Positions 1-55,214 of a DNA stretch of 64,000 nt are shown piece by piece. Made by a program: the position numbers and the translations under genes. The stretch comes from Thuidium tamariscinum (lineage: Eukaryota; Streptophyta; Bryopsida; Hypnales; Thuidiaceae), in the NCBI GenBank assembly GCA_947034885.2, contig OX344750.2, positions 15,680,053 through 15,744,052 on the forward strand, in the 5' to 3' direction. The first letter of the stretch is position 1. Each line of letters opens with the position of its first letter. The notes beneath the pieces were generated by a model, which ran no database searches, was not told where the DNA came from, and was given only the letters and a program-made list of their open reading frames with translations.

Positions 1-200
1 TAACAAATGCTTAGAATCTTTACACAATATATCCAAAGTTGAAGTTAAAATTGATGCAATTTAGGCACTAGTATGATGTAATTTTTGATCTAGAATGTTA
101 TGCAATTTTGTTATATACATTTAAAATCACTATTAATAAACTTCATCGGTTACAAAATTAATTGAATATTTACATTTGAATGTGAATACAATTTACAAAA
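1..200 (+). promoter_or_regulatory. 5' flank / 5' UTR of the PILS gene
   Basis: This AT-rich stretch lies directly upstream of the PILS start codon and is cut by the window edge. It must hold the 5' UTR and perhaps part of the core promoter. No convincing TATA box or other named element stands out against the AT-rich background. The transcription start cannot be placed. Confidence 0.35.
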
Positions 201-43012
<42,812 letters not shown>

Positions 43013-46000
43013 ACTTTTTGAAAAATTGTAGACGAAAAAAAATCTAATGAAATGAAAATTTAGTTTTAGTATGATTGATCACATACAATACTATAACAAT
43101 TATGTAAAATGTTAATGACTATATAGAACCAACATATATTTTAGAATGAATAGAGTATGAACATAGAAATTGAAGATGAATATATTGTATTACCAACAAT
43201 TCATATTCATTTCTCTTGTAAATAAGAATGGATTGTTGAAAAATCAATGTGAAATATTGAAAAACATGAAGAAATTAATAGAGAAAAATTGTTTATTATT
43301 TATATTTAAGCTTAGCATTTTATTGATATAGATATAGTGCAACGATGTAATTCAAAAAATGCACTTTTGAATTTTGGCATTCAAAATTACATCTTTGAAT
43401 TTTTAAATGTGTATATATTTCATGTTTTCCATTAAATAGGCTAAGACATAAAAGAGTAGGCAATAACAATAGAGCTCATGTTTTTTTGTCCATGCCTCTT
43501 GTCTTAGACTTCATTTTGAGCTCCTTGCTTGCTATTGAATGAAAAGCTATTATGGCTAGTTATTAACAATGGTGATGCTGAAATCATTTCAAGTAGATGA
43601 ATGGCACTAATAGTTATTATTCACACAAAATTCTATAATTTAAGAGAAATCTATACCCAATACTAAAGAAGAAAAGATACACCCTCATCTACAATCCTAT
43701 CGGAAATTTCATGGACAGGAACAAAAGATTAGGAGTTGTAGTTTGATATTTTCAAAGATAAAAATATAGATTCTTGCATTTTCTACCATGCGACCTTGAA
43801 TTACAAATATAAAAGGAGGGGGGGCACCTTAGATATAGGTTGAAATTAGTGAGGTTGTTGTGCACTCATCTACTTGATATTGTGTATAGGAAATTTGACA
43901 AATGTACCAATTTTGTCCTAGAACAAAAAAATACAAAAGAATTGTAGGATTTAAAGTCTAGTTCTAGTGGTTCATCTAGAGTAGTTCTACTTTTGAGCTA
44001 GAGCTAGTCTATTCAAAACAAAGCAATATGGAGGTCAACTAGAGATTCAAAGAATTCAAACAAACCAAGCTTAGTTTTACTCTCACAAATTTGCAAGTCA
44101 TGTAGCATCCAATTCTATGAGATTTTAATTGTTACATTGACAACACATAGTTGACTCCATTGGTCCATTTGCATTGCAACAATAGAATCAAAATGAAAAG
44201 TAGGCAAGTTTTTTTATGAAGCGAATATAACATTCAACATGGCCAAAAATCCAATATTCATTAGGGTGGTGAAGGCAATTGGACAAGTATGGTGTGTATA
44301 CTAGCCAACTTTGTATAGTCAGTTGAGACTTCTGTTTATTGAACCACAAAAAGTTGTAAATCAAGGCTAAGATAAAACTCAAAATAGATTTTGTGGTCAA
44401 AATTATTGGATGACAATTTGCATAATTAGTAGTTGAGATAGTGCTAGTCACAGGCTACTAATGATCATAATGATGTCATGCCCCATTGGTGATGTATACT
44501 TCAACTCCATTGATACTTTGGATTAAAAAAATGAACTATATACCAATACATTTATTGAATTGGTGGGTCCTAAAAATGTCATCTAAATTGTGCAAACAAT
44601 ATAGTGAGCACACTTAGAGCAATGGATGATATTACTCTCAAGCACTTAGAGATCTTTAGGCAAGGTTGCAATAGTGGACAATGCTCACTTTGAATTTTAA
44701 ATTGGAAGATTGGATCAAGGTTCTTGACTTTGAAAGCACAAAGGGCGTGTTTTTATATTAGGAGCCATGATGCAATAATGTCCACTTTTTGCAAGCCTAC
44801 TCTAAACTTGCAACTTTGAATAACAATTAAAACATGTTTTTCTAATAACTTCCTTGAGAATCACACTCAAAGGTACCACAAAAGGGTCAAATCCCCCAAA
44901 ACTACATTACAATTCATTTTTTAATTATTGTTTTTCAAACTCAATCTCCTATTTATAGGTAATTAAGTCCTTTATTGACTAGTATCTCAAGTCCATTTAA
45001 GACTAACATGTTTTTTTTAATCAAAAGAACATAATTTTCTAATAAATGTTCCAATTGAAATTTAGATATCACCTTGTTAGTTTTTTCAATGGTAGAATAA
45101 GTGTCTAATACTTAATGAATATTAATGTGATTGAATTCAAAAACTATGTAAATACATAGTCATATCATAGACTTATAGAGAAGGAAAGACTTTTTCTTAT
45201 GCACAATTGGAATATTTTTTATTTTCTATAATATTCTAAAACAAAATATTTGAATATCCCTCTCAATTTAAAACACAATCCAAATGCCGATTATGTCAAA
45301 ACAAAAATGTATATGTTATTTATTCCTAGTGCATTATATACACTAGTTTCAAAATTGAGTGTTTTAATTTAATATTAGAATAAATTAATAATTGGGAAAT
45401 AATTAAATAATTAATTTAAAATTACTTTATTTTGTGTTAAAAAATTAATCACTAAAAATTCTTTGTAATAGTTGTATACTTGACAAGTATAAAATAATTG
45501 GATAAAAATATCCTCTTCAATTTTGATACTACAATATAAATACTAAATTTAGCCTTGCAATTTTTGATTTATATTATTTTAAAGATTTTATCCAACTTGT
45601 TACAAAGATGCATTGCAATACTATTCATCCAAAAAATTATTAAAAATATGACATCATCAAAGTAGATTTAAAAGTTCAAAAAAAGACTTTAGACCCAATC
45701 CTAGCAAAACAATGGTAAATTTGATACTTTTGAGTATGGTTTGGCCATTATGTAGTAGTGTAGTACATACAAGTTTACATGTAAAGGTAATTTCATTCTT
45801 ATCCCTAAAGATAATAATTTTTTTATTATTCATTATTCATGCTATTTATAGGATGTATAAAATTCTAGTTGTGCCTAATAGGAACTCAAACTTTATAGTA
45901 AATTATCCAAGAAAAAACACAATTTCTCTTACACTTGTACTATCTAAAATAATCAAAATGCCAATATACATGTATATATTTGAGCCATATTCTTAATTAC

Positions 46001-46059
46001 TTGTGATATTTTTACCATTGACAATTTGTCATAGTAACTAGTTAGTAGCCTAATTACTA
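43013..46059. other. Intergenic region 3' of PILS
   Basis: It should contain the PILS 3' UTR and polyadenylation site, which cannot be picked out among many AATAAA-like strings. A small open frame at 45712-45996 starts MVNLILLSMVWPLCSS and is hydrophobic, but nothing supports it as a gene. Confidence 0.5.
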
Positions 46060-46149
46060 CTCCTTTTGTCCCACTAAAAGCTTCCTAATTAAGCTAATTT
46101 ATAGTCTTTGTAGGAAAAATTTGGGAAGCTTTTAGTAGGATAGAGGGAG
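46060..46149. mobile_element. Stowaway (Tc1/mariner-type) MITE, 90 bp
   Basis: It starts CTCCTTTTGTCCCACTAAAA and ends with the near-inverse TTTTAGTAGGATAGAGGGAG, flanked on both sides by TA (46058-46059 and 46150-46151). Terminus, size and TA duplication are diagnostic of Stowaway. A related unfilled site lies about 350 bp downstream at 46500-46540. Confidence 0.88.
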
Positions 46150-46157
46150 TAGTTAGG

Positions 46158-46555
46158 ATGTAAATTCAAACTAGTTTCAATCCTATCTACTGTATGTGTA
46201 GGTCAATTTTGTAAATAACTTGGGAAAATTTGGAAAATGTCAAAATTTTAGAAATTATTTACAACTATTTTTGAAAATCTAAAAAATTGTTTTAAAAAAA
46301 ATAGAAAAAGGAATACAATTATCCATGAATAGAAAGAATCAATCCAAAATTAGGAGTTTCCTCATGAAGTGCCGAAAACAAAAAAAAATTCAATATGCTT
46401 GCTGAATTGTCAAACTAAGAAAAATAAATTATTTTGGCCAAACTTGCTGAAATATACTTACACGTATGGTCATGTATAGCATGATGTTTTATGTATGCTC
46501 CTAGTTACTAGTTATGATGCAAATTCAAACTAGTCTCAATCCTATCTAATGTATG
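46158..46555. repeat. Diverged direct duplication flanking the Stowaway insertion
   Basis: AAATTCAAACTAGTTTCAAT at 46162 recurs as AAATTCAAACTAGTCTCAAT at 46520, with matching text on both sides. The upstream copy carries the MITE and the downstream copy does not. ATGATGTTTTATGTATGCTC is also repeated nearby. Confidence 0.75.
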
Positions 46556-46597
46556 GAATGATATGTTATGTATGCTCCTTATGAAACATTAGCTATA

Positions 46598-46640
46598 CAA
46601 AAGCACTACAATACTACAAGAAAATGGGGGTACAAATGAC
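46598..46640. mobile_element. CACTA-type terminus (solo)
   Basis: CACTACAATACTACAAGAAA runs into ATGGGGGTACAAATGAC. CACTACAAGAAAA is the usual plant CACTA (En/Spm) terminus; here it seems partly duplicated. Repeated AAATGACTAC(A) motifs follow. The partner end was not found. Confidence 0.4.
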
Positions 46641-47442
46641 TTGTCCACAATGACTGCAAAATGACTACAAAATGACTATTTTACAAATGTTCATCCCTAA
46701 TTGCAAATGCCTAAGACAAATTTTCTAACATACCAATAATTCACAATCTATCAATTTCTTTCCAAATTTACATCCACTACCTTTCTCTTGATTACAAACC
46801 TCAACTATACTTGAGCTTTCCTTAAAACAAAAACAAAAACATTTCACATAGACAATTTATATGATTCCACCTTTTATTATATATTGTTTCATCTCAAATA
46901 TAGGTTGAATATTGCATCACCCAATTATAAATGCAGTGGTTGAATTACCTTAATTTGTAATACCTTTTATTGGATGCTCCATATTAACACCAAATTACCT
47001 TATAGAATTTTTCTCAATAATCTATCTTCCATTACATGTCAATTGGTCCATACTTCAACATGTTGACATCCTCCAATAAATTCTCACCAAGGCTTTTTTT
47101 TTTTTACTTTTTGGTGCTAGATTGCACTAGAAAAAATAATTTGGCTAAAAATACAAAAAAAAATGCCAAGAAACTTGGATGAAATCACCAAACAACTTTG
47201 AAATTTCAAAAAATATTAGATGAAATCACCCAATTGTAGATGAAAACAATACTATACATCCAATAAGTGGATGAATGTTGCAATTTGGAGCACCACTATA
47301 ACATTTTATATCGCCACTATGACACTTCTTCTAAAATGAAAAAACAAAGTGATTCTCACTACCCATTATCCATTGAAAAGATGCATCCTATCCCATCCAA
47401 CCTTGCCTCCTTAGAAAAATCAACAATTTGATTACAAAAATG

Positions 47443-47510
47443 TTAATCCCTAAGGACTTTTGATTATGTTTTCAACAAAAATGCACTACAAGAGAAAGGG
47501 GTGTTTTAAG
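47443..47510. mobile_element. TTAA-family left end interrupted by a CACTA-type terminus
   Basis: TTAATCCCTAAGGACTTTTG at 47443 is the left end of a TTAA-family copy (compare copy B). It breaks off at 47484, where CACTACAAGAGAAAGGGG begins, a CACTA-type end. The DNA to the right is markedly less AT-rich. Confidence 0.45.
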
Positions 47511-48378
47511 TATAGTCCCAGAGATAACATTTTAAGTAATGACCTTTATTGGAGACTTTAAGTAAGAAATAAGTATCTTTCTAGTAAAATTTTGTTGACA
47601 AGTTAAATGCGGCCTCCCTTCGTTGAGTCCGTTTTGCCATGACGACTACAAAGTCTCCATTAGAATTATGAAATCACACTTGAGACAAGTTAGACTAATA
47701 TTTTATATCATCTTGAATTCACGTCCATTGCCTTCGTAGTATATGTTGCTCTGTTTAAATTTGGGCAACGATTCCTCAAGTCAAAATCAGATAAGAACTT
47801 GTAGCTAATTCAATAGAAGATGTGATTAAACCTCGAATGAATGCAGATATATTGCAAGTAAACAGACATGTGAAGAATGGAAAATCTGAGCTAGGATAAG
47901 ACCTTTCTGATTCATCTAGCCTTGGAGGATCTCAGCTATTTCAGCGCAGGACCGCAAACGCAGGCAACAGACTACAGTAGTGTACGCCGTAGAAATTAAG
48001 TTCTTCATTAGGAGCGGTGGGTGGTGCAGGCTCCTCTTGACTCAACTGACGCTTAGTTCACGACATCCACTCTCTGGGCGTGTACAGTACAATACTGTAG
48101 CGCGAGGGAGGATGCGTCATGAATTTGTACTCATACTGTAGTGCAAGGGAGGTCGCGTTAGTGGGTAGTGGCTTATTAAAATTCTCCATAACCTCAGTTA
48201 ATACTAAGGTTGACCTTAATGCATACATACGTCCATGGCATGTTCTTGTTTGCAGGATGTCAATGGTACTATTGAACCACAAAGTCAAGCTCAAACAAGG
48301 GAGAGGAATACGAAAGGGAAGAATTTCACACCCAAGGAGGAACGTCAATTAACATGAAGCATTCTAAGCATCTTCCAA

Positions 48379-49107
48379 GATCCTACCATTGGCAGAAATC
48401 AGAAGGCATTTGCCTATTGGAAGAGAATTGCGAAACATTACAATGAACGACGACCACTTCAAACCAGACCTATGTGATCCTTGGAGACAAAGTGGGGTAC
48501 CATAAAACACGACGTCTCTAAATACATTGTTGTCCTCCAACAAGTGACGAACCTCAATCCCATAGGTACAAGTGTTGAAGATCTACAAAGAGAAGCATTG
48601 GAGCTGTACTGTTTGAAAAGTGCCAAAAACGCGGAATTCATGTACTTACATGTATGGGAGTTGGTGAAGGACATTCCTTGTTGGGCATTTGAAGGTTCCC
48701 CTGAGAAAGTGAGTGCTCCCATCATGAAGAGAAATACCAGACCTTTGGATTCGGATAGCACTTTTCAGCAACCAACTTCCATCACGGATGGCGCAGGTGG
48801 GTCAACTTCCGGCTCTCCAAGGCCGCGACCTCAAGGATCCAAGCGTGCTAAGCAAGACCACCGCTTTGTAGCTGCCGCCGACAATAATGCCAAGGCTCAA
48901 GCTAAGGCCACACAAGCCATGGCCAATGTTATAGTCAAGAAGATAGTAGTTATGGAAGAGTAGAATGTTCTAATGCTCATGACTCATGCACCAGGTGGAG
49001 TCATTTCACAAACGACTGCGGAATACTTGAAACTATGTCAAGAAGAGGAACTGAAGAAACTGAAAGCTCGCTTTGCTGAAGAGAAAGCTAGAGATGCCAT
49101 TGTTTAG
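48379..49107 (+). pseudogene. Harbinger ORF1: Myb/SANT-like (NAM-associated type) protein, broken
   Basis: In its transposon family this protein binds DNA and helps bring the transposase to the nucleus and the element ends. The frame reads DPTIGRNQKAFAYWKRIAKH, then RRPLQTRPM-stop-SLETKWGTIKHDVSKY, the typical trihelix-like pattern (…RSLxTRW-IKHDVSKF), then ALELY and a Ser/Pro/Arg-rich region with a basic GSKRAKQ patch. It ends in a Lys/Glu-rich tail (YLKLCQEEELKKLKARFAEE). TGA at 48475 stands where the family has Arg, as CGA to TGA would give. TAG at 48961 also interrupts the frame, and a further TGA precedes the block at about 48355. Only the 48478-48960 part is open. Confidence 0.72.
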
Positions 49108-49497
49108 AACTGTCCTCCTCCAATCCTGGTGGAGACTCCTGAAACTTTGCAACGTTGAGTTCATAAAGCGCTTCGAAGGGTACGATGCAGTCCCTCCGGC
49201 GAGGAGTCCCTTGATTCCAACAATGCTATACAAGGTGAAGTAACAAGAACCTTCATCCTCCACTTCTTTTCTCTCTCCTTATGAACAACCTCCTTCATCT
49301 CCATTGAGTCGTTATACATTTTACAATACCTGCAAACTCTCATTTTCTATTAATGACGGTACAAAACTCACATGTGCTTCACTTCATCATGCACAAACTT
49401 GAAATACATGTTCCTATGCTCTCGAACCATTGCATGCATTTTCAATGACATTGTGACTTGAAATCGTTCCTTTTGTGCAACTGTTCCCACATCTTGA

Positions 49498-49884
49498 CGT
49501 CAAAGCCAAGCACTTGCCAACGACCCTTATCTTCATTACAGACAGTCTACAAAAGATGGTCGGACTGCTAACCAAGACTACAATGACCAAGACTTTGTTG
49601 AGGATGACCACAATCTCACGACTGGCACAAACCGCACTTCATGCACTCATGACATGGGAGGTAGCTATTTTGGAGATTATGACTTTGGATGGGATGATGA
49701 TGTCACACGTTTGGATGGTACTAGTGACACTGAGCAAGGCGAGGAAGTTCACGTAGGAAGCGTGGCTGCAAATCAGTACAACTGCCACCGTGTCAACCAC
49801 CTAGACTTCAAAGAAGCAGAGGAGTGCAACCCGTCCATTGGCAATGGTGATTTCAATTTGAATTATGCTTTCTATCACCCATGA
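49498..49884 (+). pseudogene. Acidic open frame of unknown function in the Harbinger remnant
   Basis: A 128-residue open frame follows a TGA at 49495 and has no obvious start. It contains NQDYNDQDFVEDDHN, then MGGSYFGDYDFGWDDDVTRL and ends NLNYAFYHP. It is rich in Asp, Asn and Tyr and shows no known domain. Its composition and position suggest a remnant of the element's coding region or an additional ORF. It may equally be the 3' part of an older host gene captured by the element. Confidence 0.35.
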
Positions 49885-50389
49885 TGGCCCAACATTTGTT
49901 ACCATGTCCTATACAGGGAATGTAGATGGCATGTTCATTTTTGTCACTTCCTTTTGCACTCGTTAGTATTTTAATGGTACTCTTTGATAAATGTTGCTTC
50001 TATGCATAGTTGTTTTTCTATAGTGGGAAGGCTTTCTCAGTATTTCTTATAGGTATTTCTTACAGTAACAATTACCATGTTTGACAGATGATGTACAGAA
50101 AGTGCATGCCTTGCAGAGGTCATTTTTTTCCCCATGTACAAAGACCTTTTTGCTGTTTAATACGGTTACACAAAATATATATGACACATGCTATAAATTA
50201 AGTCTATGTCGTATGCTTCTTGTCTACACGTTACATATGCATACCTCTCTTGTTACAAATCATGTTTTGACTAAGTAGTGACTGCTCATGTTCATATGAT
50301 TGAGAATTGAGTACTTCACGAGTACTTGCACTGTCTTTATCCACTGTAGACAATGATATCAATAGTGTGCACTAGCTCCTTTAAAAGCC

Positions 50390-51643
50390 CATAAGTGCTC
50401 AATCAAGTCTCCACATAAGTTGTAGTATGTGTCTTCGTTTTCAAGTTGCATAGTGCCCATGACAAGTTATCCATATGTGAAGTCGCGCTACACTGACTGC
50501 ACGCCGTAAAAATCAACATCCAAATCCAATCTCTCTTCTTCTTCATCTTCAACAATCATGTTGTGCAAAATACAGCAGGCCAATATGATATCTGATATAC
50601 TTCTTCACTCCATTGTCTGCAAGGGTTTTGGATAATCGTAAAACGCACTTGCAGTACACCGAAATAGCGCTCCACATCTTTGCAAGCACTTTCTTGTTGC
50701 TCAGCGAAATGCTTTTGCTTGGCATCGTTTGGTGCATGTAGAGTTTGCATGAAGCAAGACCAGAGAGGGTAGATGCCATCCGCAAGTAAATAATAATGGA
50801 TGTATTGTACATCGTTTACAACGAACTCCATGTCATGTTCTTGATTGGTTAACATGTTCTGCACGAGAGGGCTGCAATCAAGAACATTCAAATCATTGTT
50901 GGTGCCTGGGATGCCAAAAAAAGTGTGCCAGATGTGGAGACTTTGGTCTGCTATGGCCTCTAAGATGATGGAGTTGTATCCATCTCTATTCCCATAATCG
51001 CCCTGCCAAGCAACATGACAATTTTTCCACTCATAATGCATACAATCTATGGAAGCGAACATGCTAGACCAACCTCTAGCACCATTAATTGCTAGTTGTT
51101 TTGTAAGTCAGCTCTAGTAGGATGTCTTAAGTAGTGAGGGCCAAATTCTTTGTGGATGGCTTTGCAAACTCTCTTCATAGCCTCCATAGTCATGGATTCA
51201 GCTATTTTGCAATATTCATCAACAACATCAGCACTGACCTCGTAAGCGAGCATATACAATGCTGCTGTGCATTTCTGTAGTGAAGAAAGGCCAAATTACC
51301 CTACAGCATCTTGTTTTTGGAGGAAATATCGGTCCTACCTGCATACACCCTCCACAATAAATAAAAATAACTCTCGCCTCATCCGAAATCGACGTGGAAA
51401 TATGGCCAGTCCATAAACAGGATTGTCCGCAAAATAATCAACGTATAGTCTTTGGTGTCCATCCTCCCTATCTCTGTCCAAATTGCCCCGTCGACCAGGT
51501 CTTGATCCTCCAATTGGATTTATGGATGAAGAAGAGGCTGCGTTCAGACTGTGGTTGAAGATTATATTGAAAACGATGTCTTCTTCGTCATCCTCACGTA
51601 GCCGCTGTTGTTGGCTTGCTAATGTAGCTCGCCAAGAGTCCAT
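50390..51643 (-). pseudogene. PIF/Harbinger DDE transposase, broken
   Basis: The enzyme cuts and reinserts the element. The start MDSWRATLASQQQRLREDDE is at 51643. The usual N-terminal block follows: EDGHQRLYVDYFADNPVYG and FRMRRELFLFIVEGV, then TAG at 51335, TAA at 51296 and TAG at 51092. A +1 shift then leads into ASIDCMHYEWKNCHVAWQGD, NNDLNVLDCSPLVQ, YYLADGIYPLW and KDVERYFGVLQVRF. The Asp of SIDCMH, Asp of NDLNVLD and Glu of KDVERYFG are the expected catalytic triad. A second frame change near 50600 precedes LACCILHNMIVEDEEEE, and the C-terminal NLCGDLIEHLW lies near 50400. At least two frameshifts and three stops make it inactive. It is convergent with ORF1. Confidence 0.88.
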
Positions 51644-53264
51644 ACCTATAAAACACATGTAGTAGTACAAGGATGTCAAAATATAAGAAGTCTTTTATTA
51701 CAATTCAATATTCAAGATTTCAAGCTTCTTGTAATGATTCTGTGAGAAGAATGGATTAGCACGATATCAATATCGCCTATAGTGAATTCCCTAAAAAGTG
51801 AAGGAGAAGGAAGTGCTTTTCGAAAATTATAGGCCAAAAACATAAGAAGCTTGAATTTCTTATCAATGTACTAGTTTGGAAAAAATTTAGGGTTCTTTCC
51901 TAACTGATAGTGATAGTGCAACTCCAAAACCTCAAAGTGTTTGACTCTTTTATATAGTTTGAACAATATAGTTCTCTAATGAACAGAAAGTCAACTATAT
52001 GATGACAATGTTGTACCGAATTCAAAATTGAACCATAGTTACCGTAGTTGAACATGTTTCAAATCACTTATTCAATGAGAACTTCACAATATCACTTATG
52101 AATTGTAAGATTATAAGTGTAGTAACAATATCACGAAAAAATGCCCAACTATTGTTTTGAACCTCCTGAAATTCAAAAGATGAAGAGGATTTCAAATGGA
52201 AAAAAGTCATATGAAATCTTGAGCCCTCTTTTGTGAAGTACAATGAAAGAACATGTTTTGAAGACTATGATAGTTTTAGAGTACTTGAAATTGAAAGTGT
52301 ATTCCTAAGAAATGGAACTACCACTATGACTATGAATAAGAGTACAATCTAGTATTGAGCAACTATGATTCAAGTAGGCGGAAGTTCTTCACCATAGTAA
52401 AGTAAAATGACCAACAATGGAGTGGTCACTAAAATTGAGCCCTCACTTAAGTATATATTATTTGTACATGTTGCTTTCTCATAGCTTTCAGTAGTGTATA
52501 GATAGTGTACATTTTAGTTAGGATACCATTTCCGAGCAGTATGCCCTTTTAACTTCAAAATTTGCTAACTCATTCAAAAAAATTCCAACATATATGAAAG
52601 GACTTCGGTTCAATGTCAATTTCACTTCTCTTTCAAAGAAGATTTACTAAAACTTATTTAAAGATGTTTCACCTCCCCAAAATAGAGTTCAAACCTCATT
52701 TCATCCATTATAGGACTTTCAACCTTAATGGCTAAAACCTTAAATACGAAGGAGCAAGCATTGAGTTTGAAGATAGCTATGTAAAAGTCCTTTGAAAAAT
52801 TGAAATCCATAGAGAATTGGAATACAATTTCATTGCTCACTAGTTCTGTAGTAACTTTTAATAGAAGTGGCCACTACAACCTCAAAGCAGTGTAAAAACC
52901 AATTTCAACCCCTCCAAGAAACACCAGTACTAGAAAATGACCACTACAACAATTTATTGAACACAATTAGAAGCGAAAGAGAGTTCAGTGCTACCTGTGT
53001 TTTAGCAAATGTCGTCTTCAAAAATTCAATTCTACTTCCACATGAACTCAGCTACCAATCCATCCATTAGTTTCAACTGTGAACTCCATGAGCATTGTAT
53101 TTTATAAACTACCTTCAAATAAAATTCTTTTCCATCTATTGCTCAACAACTTAAAAAAACACCAATTCAAGCTCCCTCAGTCAACATCATCTGCTTCCCT
53201 CTCAATTCACTACAAAGAACTGTGAACTTGTGAATTGAAGAATTGCAATGAGGGAGTCCCTAGC

Positions 53265-53540
53265 ATACTAGCTTCAATGGAGGACTGGAGGTTCCTTTCA
53301 AGACCACAACGACCGAAGGACCCCAAGCACGTTACCCCACTTGAAGTTTGACAAACATGTGGACCCGCATTCATAGTAAACCAAAGTCTTTTGGGGGATT
53401 CCGTATTTGTCTCTTCTCCCGCATGAGCCTCCTTGAGTTCATGTGGGGCAGCCTGATAGTACATGGGTAGGCCGGCTTTGCTGCACACGGCATACCCCAC
53501 TTGGCTGGGCTTCTTCACCGTGCTAGGCATGGGGATGCTC
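53265..53540. mobile_element. GC-rich right end of the Harbinger element (or a separate MITE)
   Basis: This GC-rich block in AT-rich DNA ends CATGGGGATGCTC and is followed by TTA. The terminus is shared for 12-13 bases with the MITE at 3973-4397. No GAGCATCCCC partner lies within the preceding 500 bp, so a complete separate MITE is unlikely. The long open frames across it are chance. Confidence 0.5.
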
Positions 53541-53607
53541 TTACATACAAGGTTATATAGACTAACTGTTGCACTATATGGTACATACAAGAGTAACAAT
53601 CATTGCC

Positions 53608-53636
53608 TTTTATTTATTTATTTATTTATTTATTTA
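53608..53636. repeat. (TTTA)n microsatellite
   Basis: About seven TTTA units, following the presumed Harbinger right end. Confidence 0.9.
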
Positions 53637-55214
53637 CAAGGTGCTAAAGCAGTTATGTAAAATGCTATAGTGGTGCTTCAAATTTCAACATTCATCCTTG
53701 TATTAGGTAAAACAAATTTTGTAATTCAAAATTTTCTAGGAAAAAACTTTACAATTTGTTGTCAATTTTAGCCAAATATTTTTTTTTCATGGTGCAAGAT
53801 TGCACCAGAATGCCAACAAAAACTCCTAGAAACAACATATTATATTAATACTATAAAAGACTTCCTTATACAAAGACTCGGGCAACTTGTTTTAGAAAAT
53901 TGACAGAGCATAAAGGAGGAAGAGAATTCCAATTTTCCAAATTGTATCTACAAAACTAAAGAAAACTAAGTCAATTGTCTTAAAAGAAATGCAAGGTAAT
54001 TTTTTGCTCTTCTTAGTCTAATTTGTTTGCAAAGACAATTAGCTACAAATACCCTTACAATGTAACAACGTGTGAAAACAAATCAATAATTTGTCTTCAT
54101 CTACAATATACTATACAAGACAATTATTTATAATTTAAAAAGTTGAATTGTATGAAGTAGTGTCTTTTATTCTAAATTCATTGCATTTGTTTGAGTAAGG
54201 CAAATATAATATCAATCAAAGTTGATGATCACAAGGTTCCTTTAATATTACATAAAATTGGATTAAGATTAGTGACACAATGTCTAATAATTCATACAAT
54301 TTCATTGAAGAGGGATTGTTTTTGGAGTGGTCAATTGAAAGAGTGTCCATCTTAACCCTAAAAAGGCCTTAGGGTTTTTCTATATTCAATTGTGATTTAA
54401 TATGTGAATTATAATATATTTTTATTTACATATGATCATGATCATTGATTTACTTTGTATAAAAAAGTATTTAGTCAATGTTTTTGTTTTTGTTTTATGA
54501 AAAATCATTGCATTCATAATAATTATACTATGTAGATGCAAAGGACTTTTGTATCTTTTTAGGATTGAAGCAAAAGTTTGTCAAAAATGAGGGGCATTTT
54601 GGGGATGTTATTCCTAAAATGCTTCAAAGCCTTTGGCACATAGTCCACTATCATGGTAGCATCCACAAAGATTTGTAGCTATAATTTTTGTATCTCCACA
54701 ATAGATATGTCATATGGTATGCCATCTAATTGCAATGGTCTTTCCTCTAGTGAACATTCAATGTATGTTACACCTCTTCTATTGTATTATGTAAAAAAAA
54801 GAGTATTTAGAGCCTATTGTAAGCTTCAATGGATAGATAGGGAAATACAAAGGTTTATCATATTACAAATCAAATGTAATCACTACTTAAACATTACATC
54901 TAAAGACTAAAATTATCCATTTTACTAATCTTTGAGTATTAGCATATTGCACATTTAAACAACAATTTGTATACAATGTGCATTATTTTTAAATAGGTTA
55001 AATTAAAATTGTGTATTTGGTTAAAATATAAAGCATGGCTTCATCAAAATAAAGAATATTTGGCATGCAATTTTTGCACTTTCTAACTTTGATCAATCTA
55101 ATAATCTATCTTCAATAATATTATTTCCACTACTATTAATAACATTCCAAAGTTGTCATCTAAATTTTACATCTAATTTTCTAAACCAAATTTTTCTAAT
55201 TGATATCTCCATCA
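53637..55214. other. Intergenic, nothing recognised
   Basis: AT-rich sequence without a credible gene. A short frame at 54653-54910 is Cys-rich but has no support. Confidence 0.5.

Larger units (their letters stand above)
47600..53543. mobile_element. Decayed PIF/Harbinger transposon
   Basis: It contains a Myb/SANT-like ORF1 remnant (48379-49107, +), an acidic open frame (49498-49884, +) and a DDE transposase remnant (51643-50390, -), in the convergent two-gene layout usual for Harbinger. The probable right terminus is CATGGGGATGCTC at 53528-53540, followed by TTA. It matches the ends of the MITE at 3973-4397. The matching left terminus was not found, so the left boundary given is only where base composition shifts. 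Two units of ACTGTAG(C/T)GC(G/A)AGGGAGG lie about 41 bp apart at 48094 and 48135 within its left part. Confidence 0.7.

Noticed and set aside
45712-45996. Hydrophobic 94-residue frame starting MVNLILLSMVW
   Set aside because: AT-rich DNA gives hydrophobic frames by chance, and no homologous motif or splice context was found.
49033-49756. Several 60-100 residue frames on both strands near ORF1
   Set aside because: They are shadow frames of the Harbinger coding remnants; only the frame at 49498-49884 looks composition-wise like coding sequence.
53210-53599. 129-residue minus-strand open frame
   Set aside because: It covers the GC-rich Harbinger end and has no recognisable protein family.
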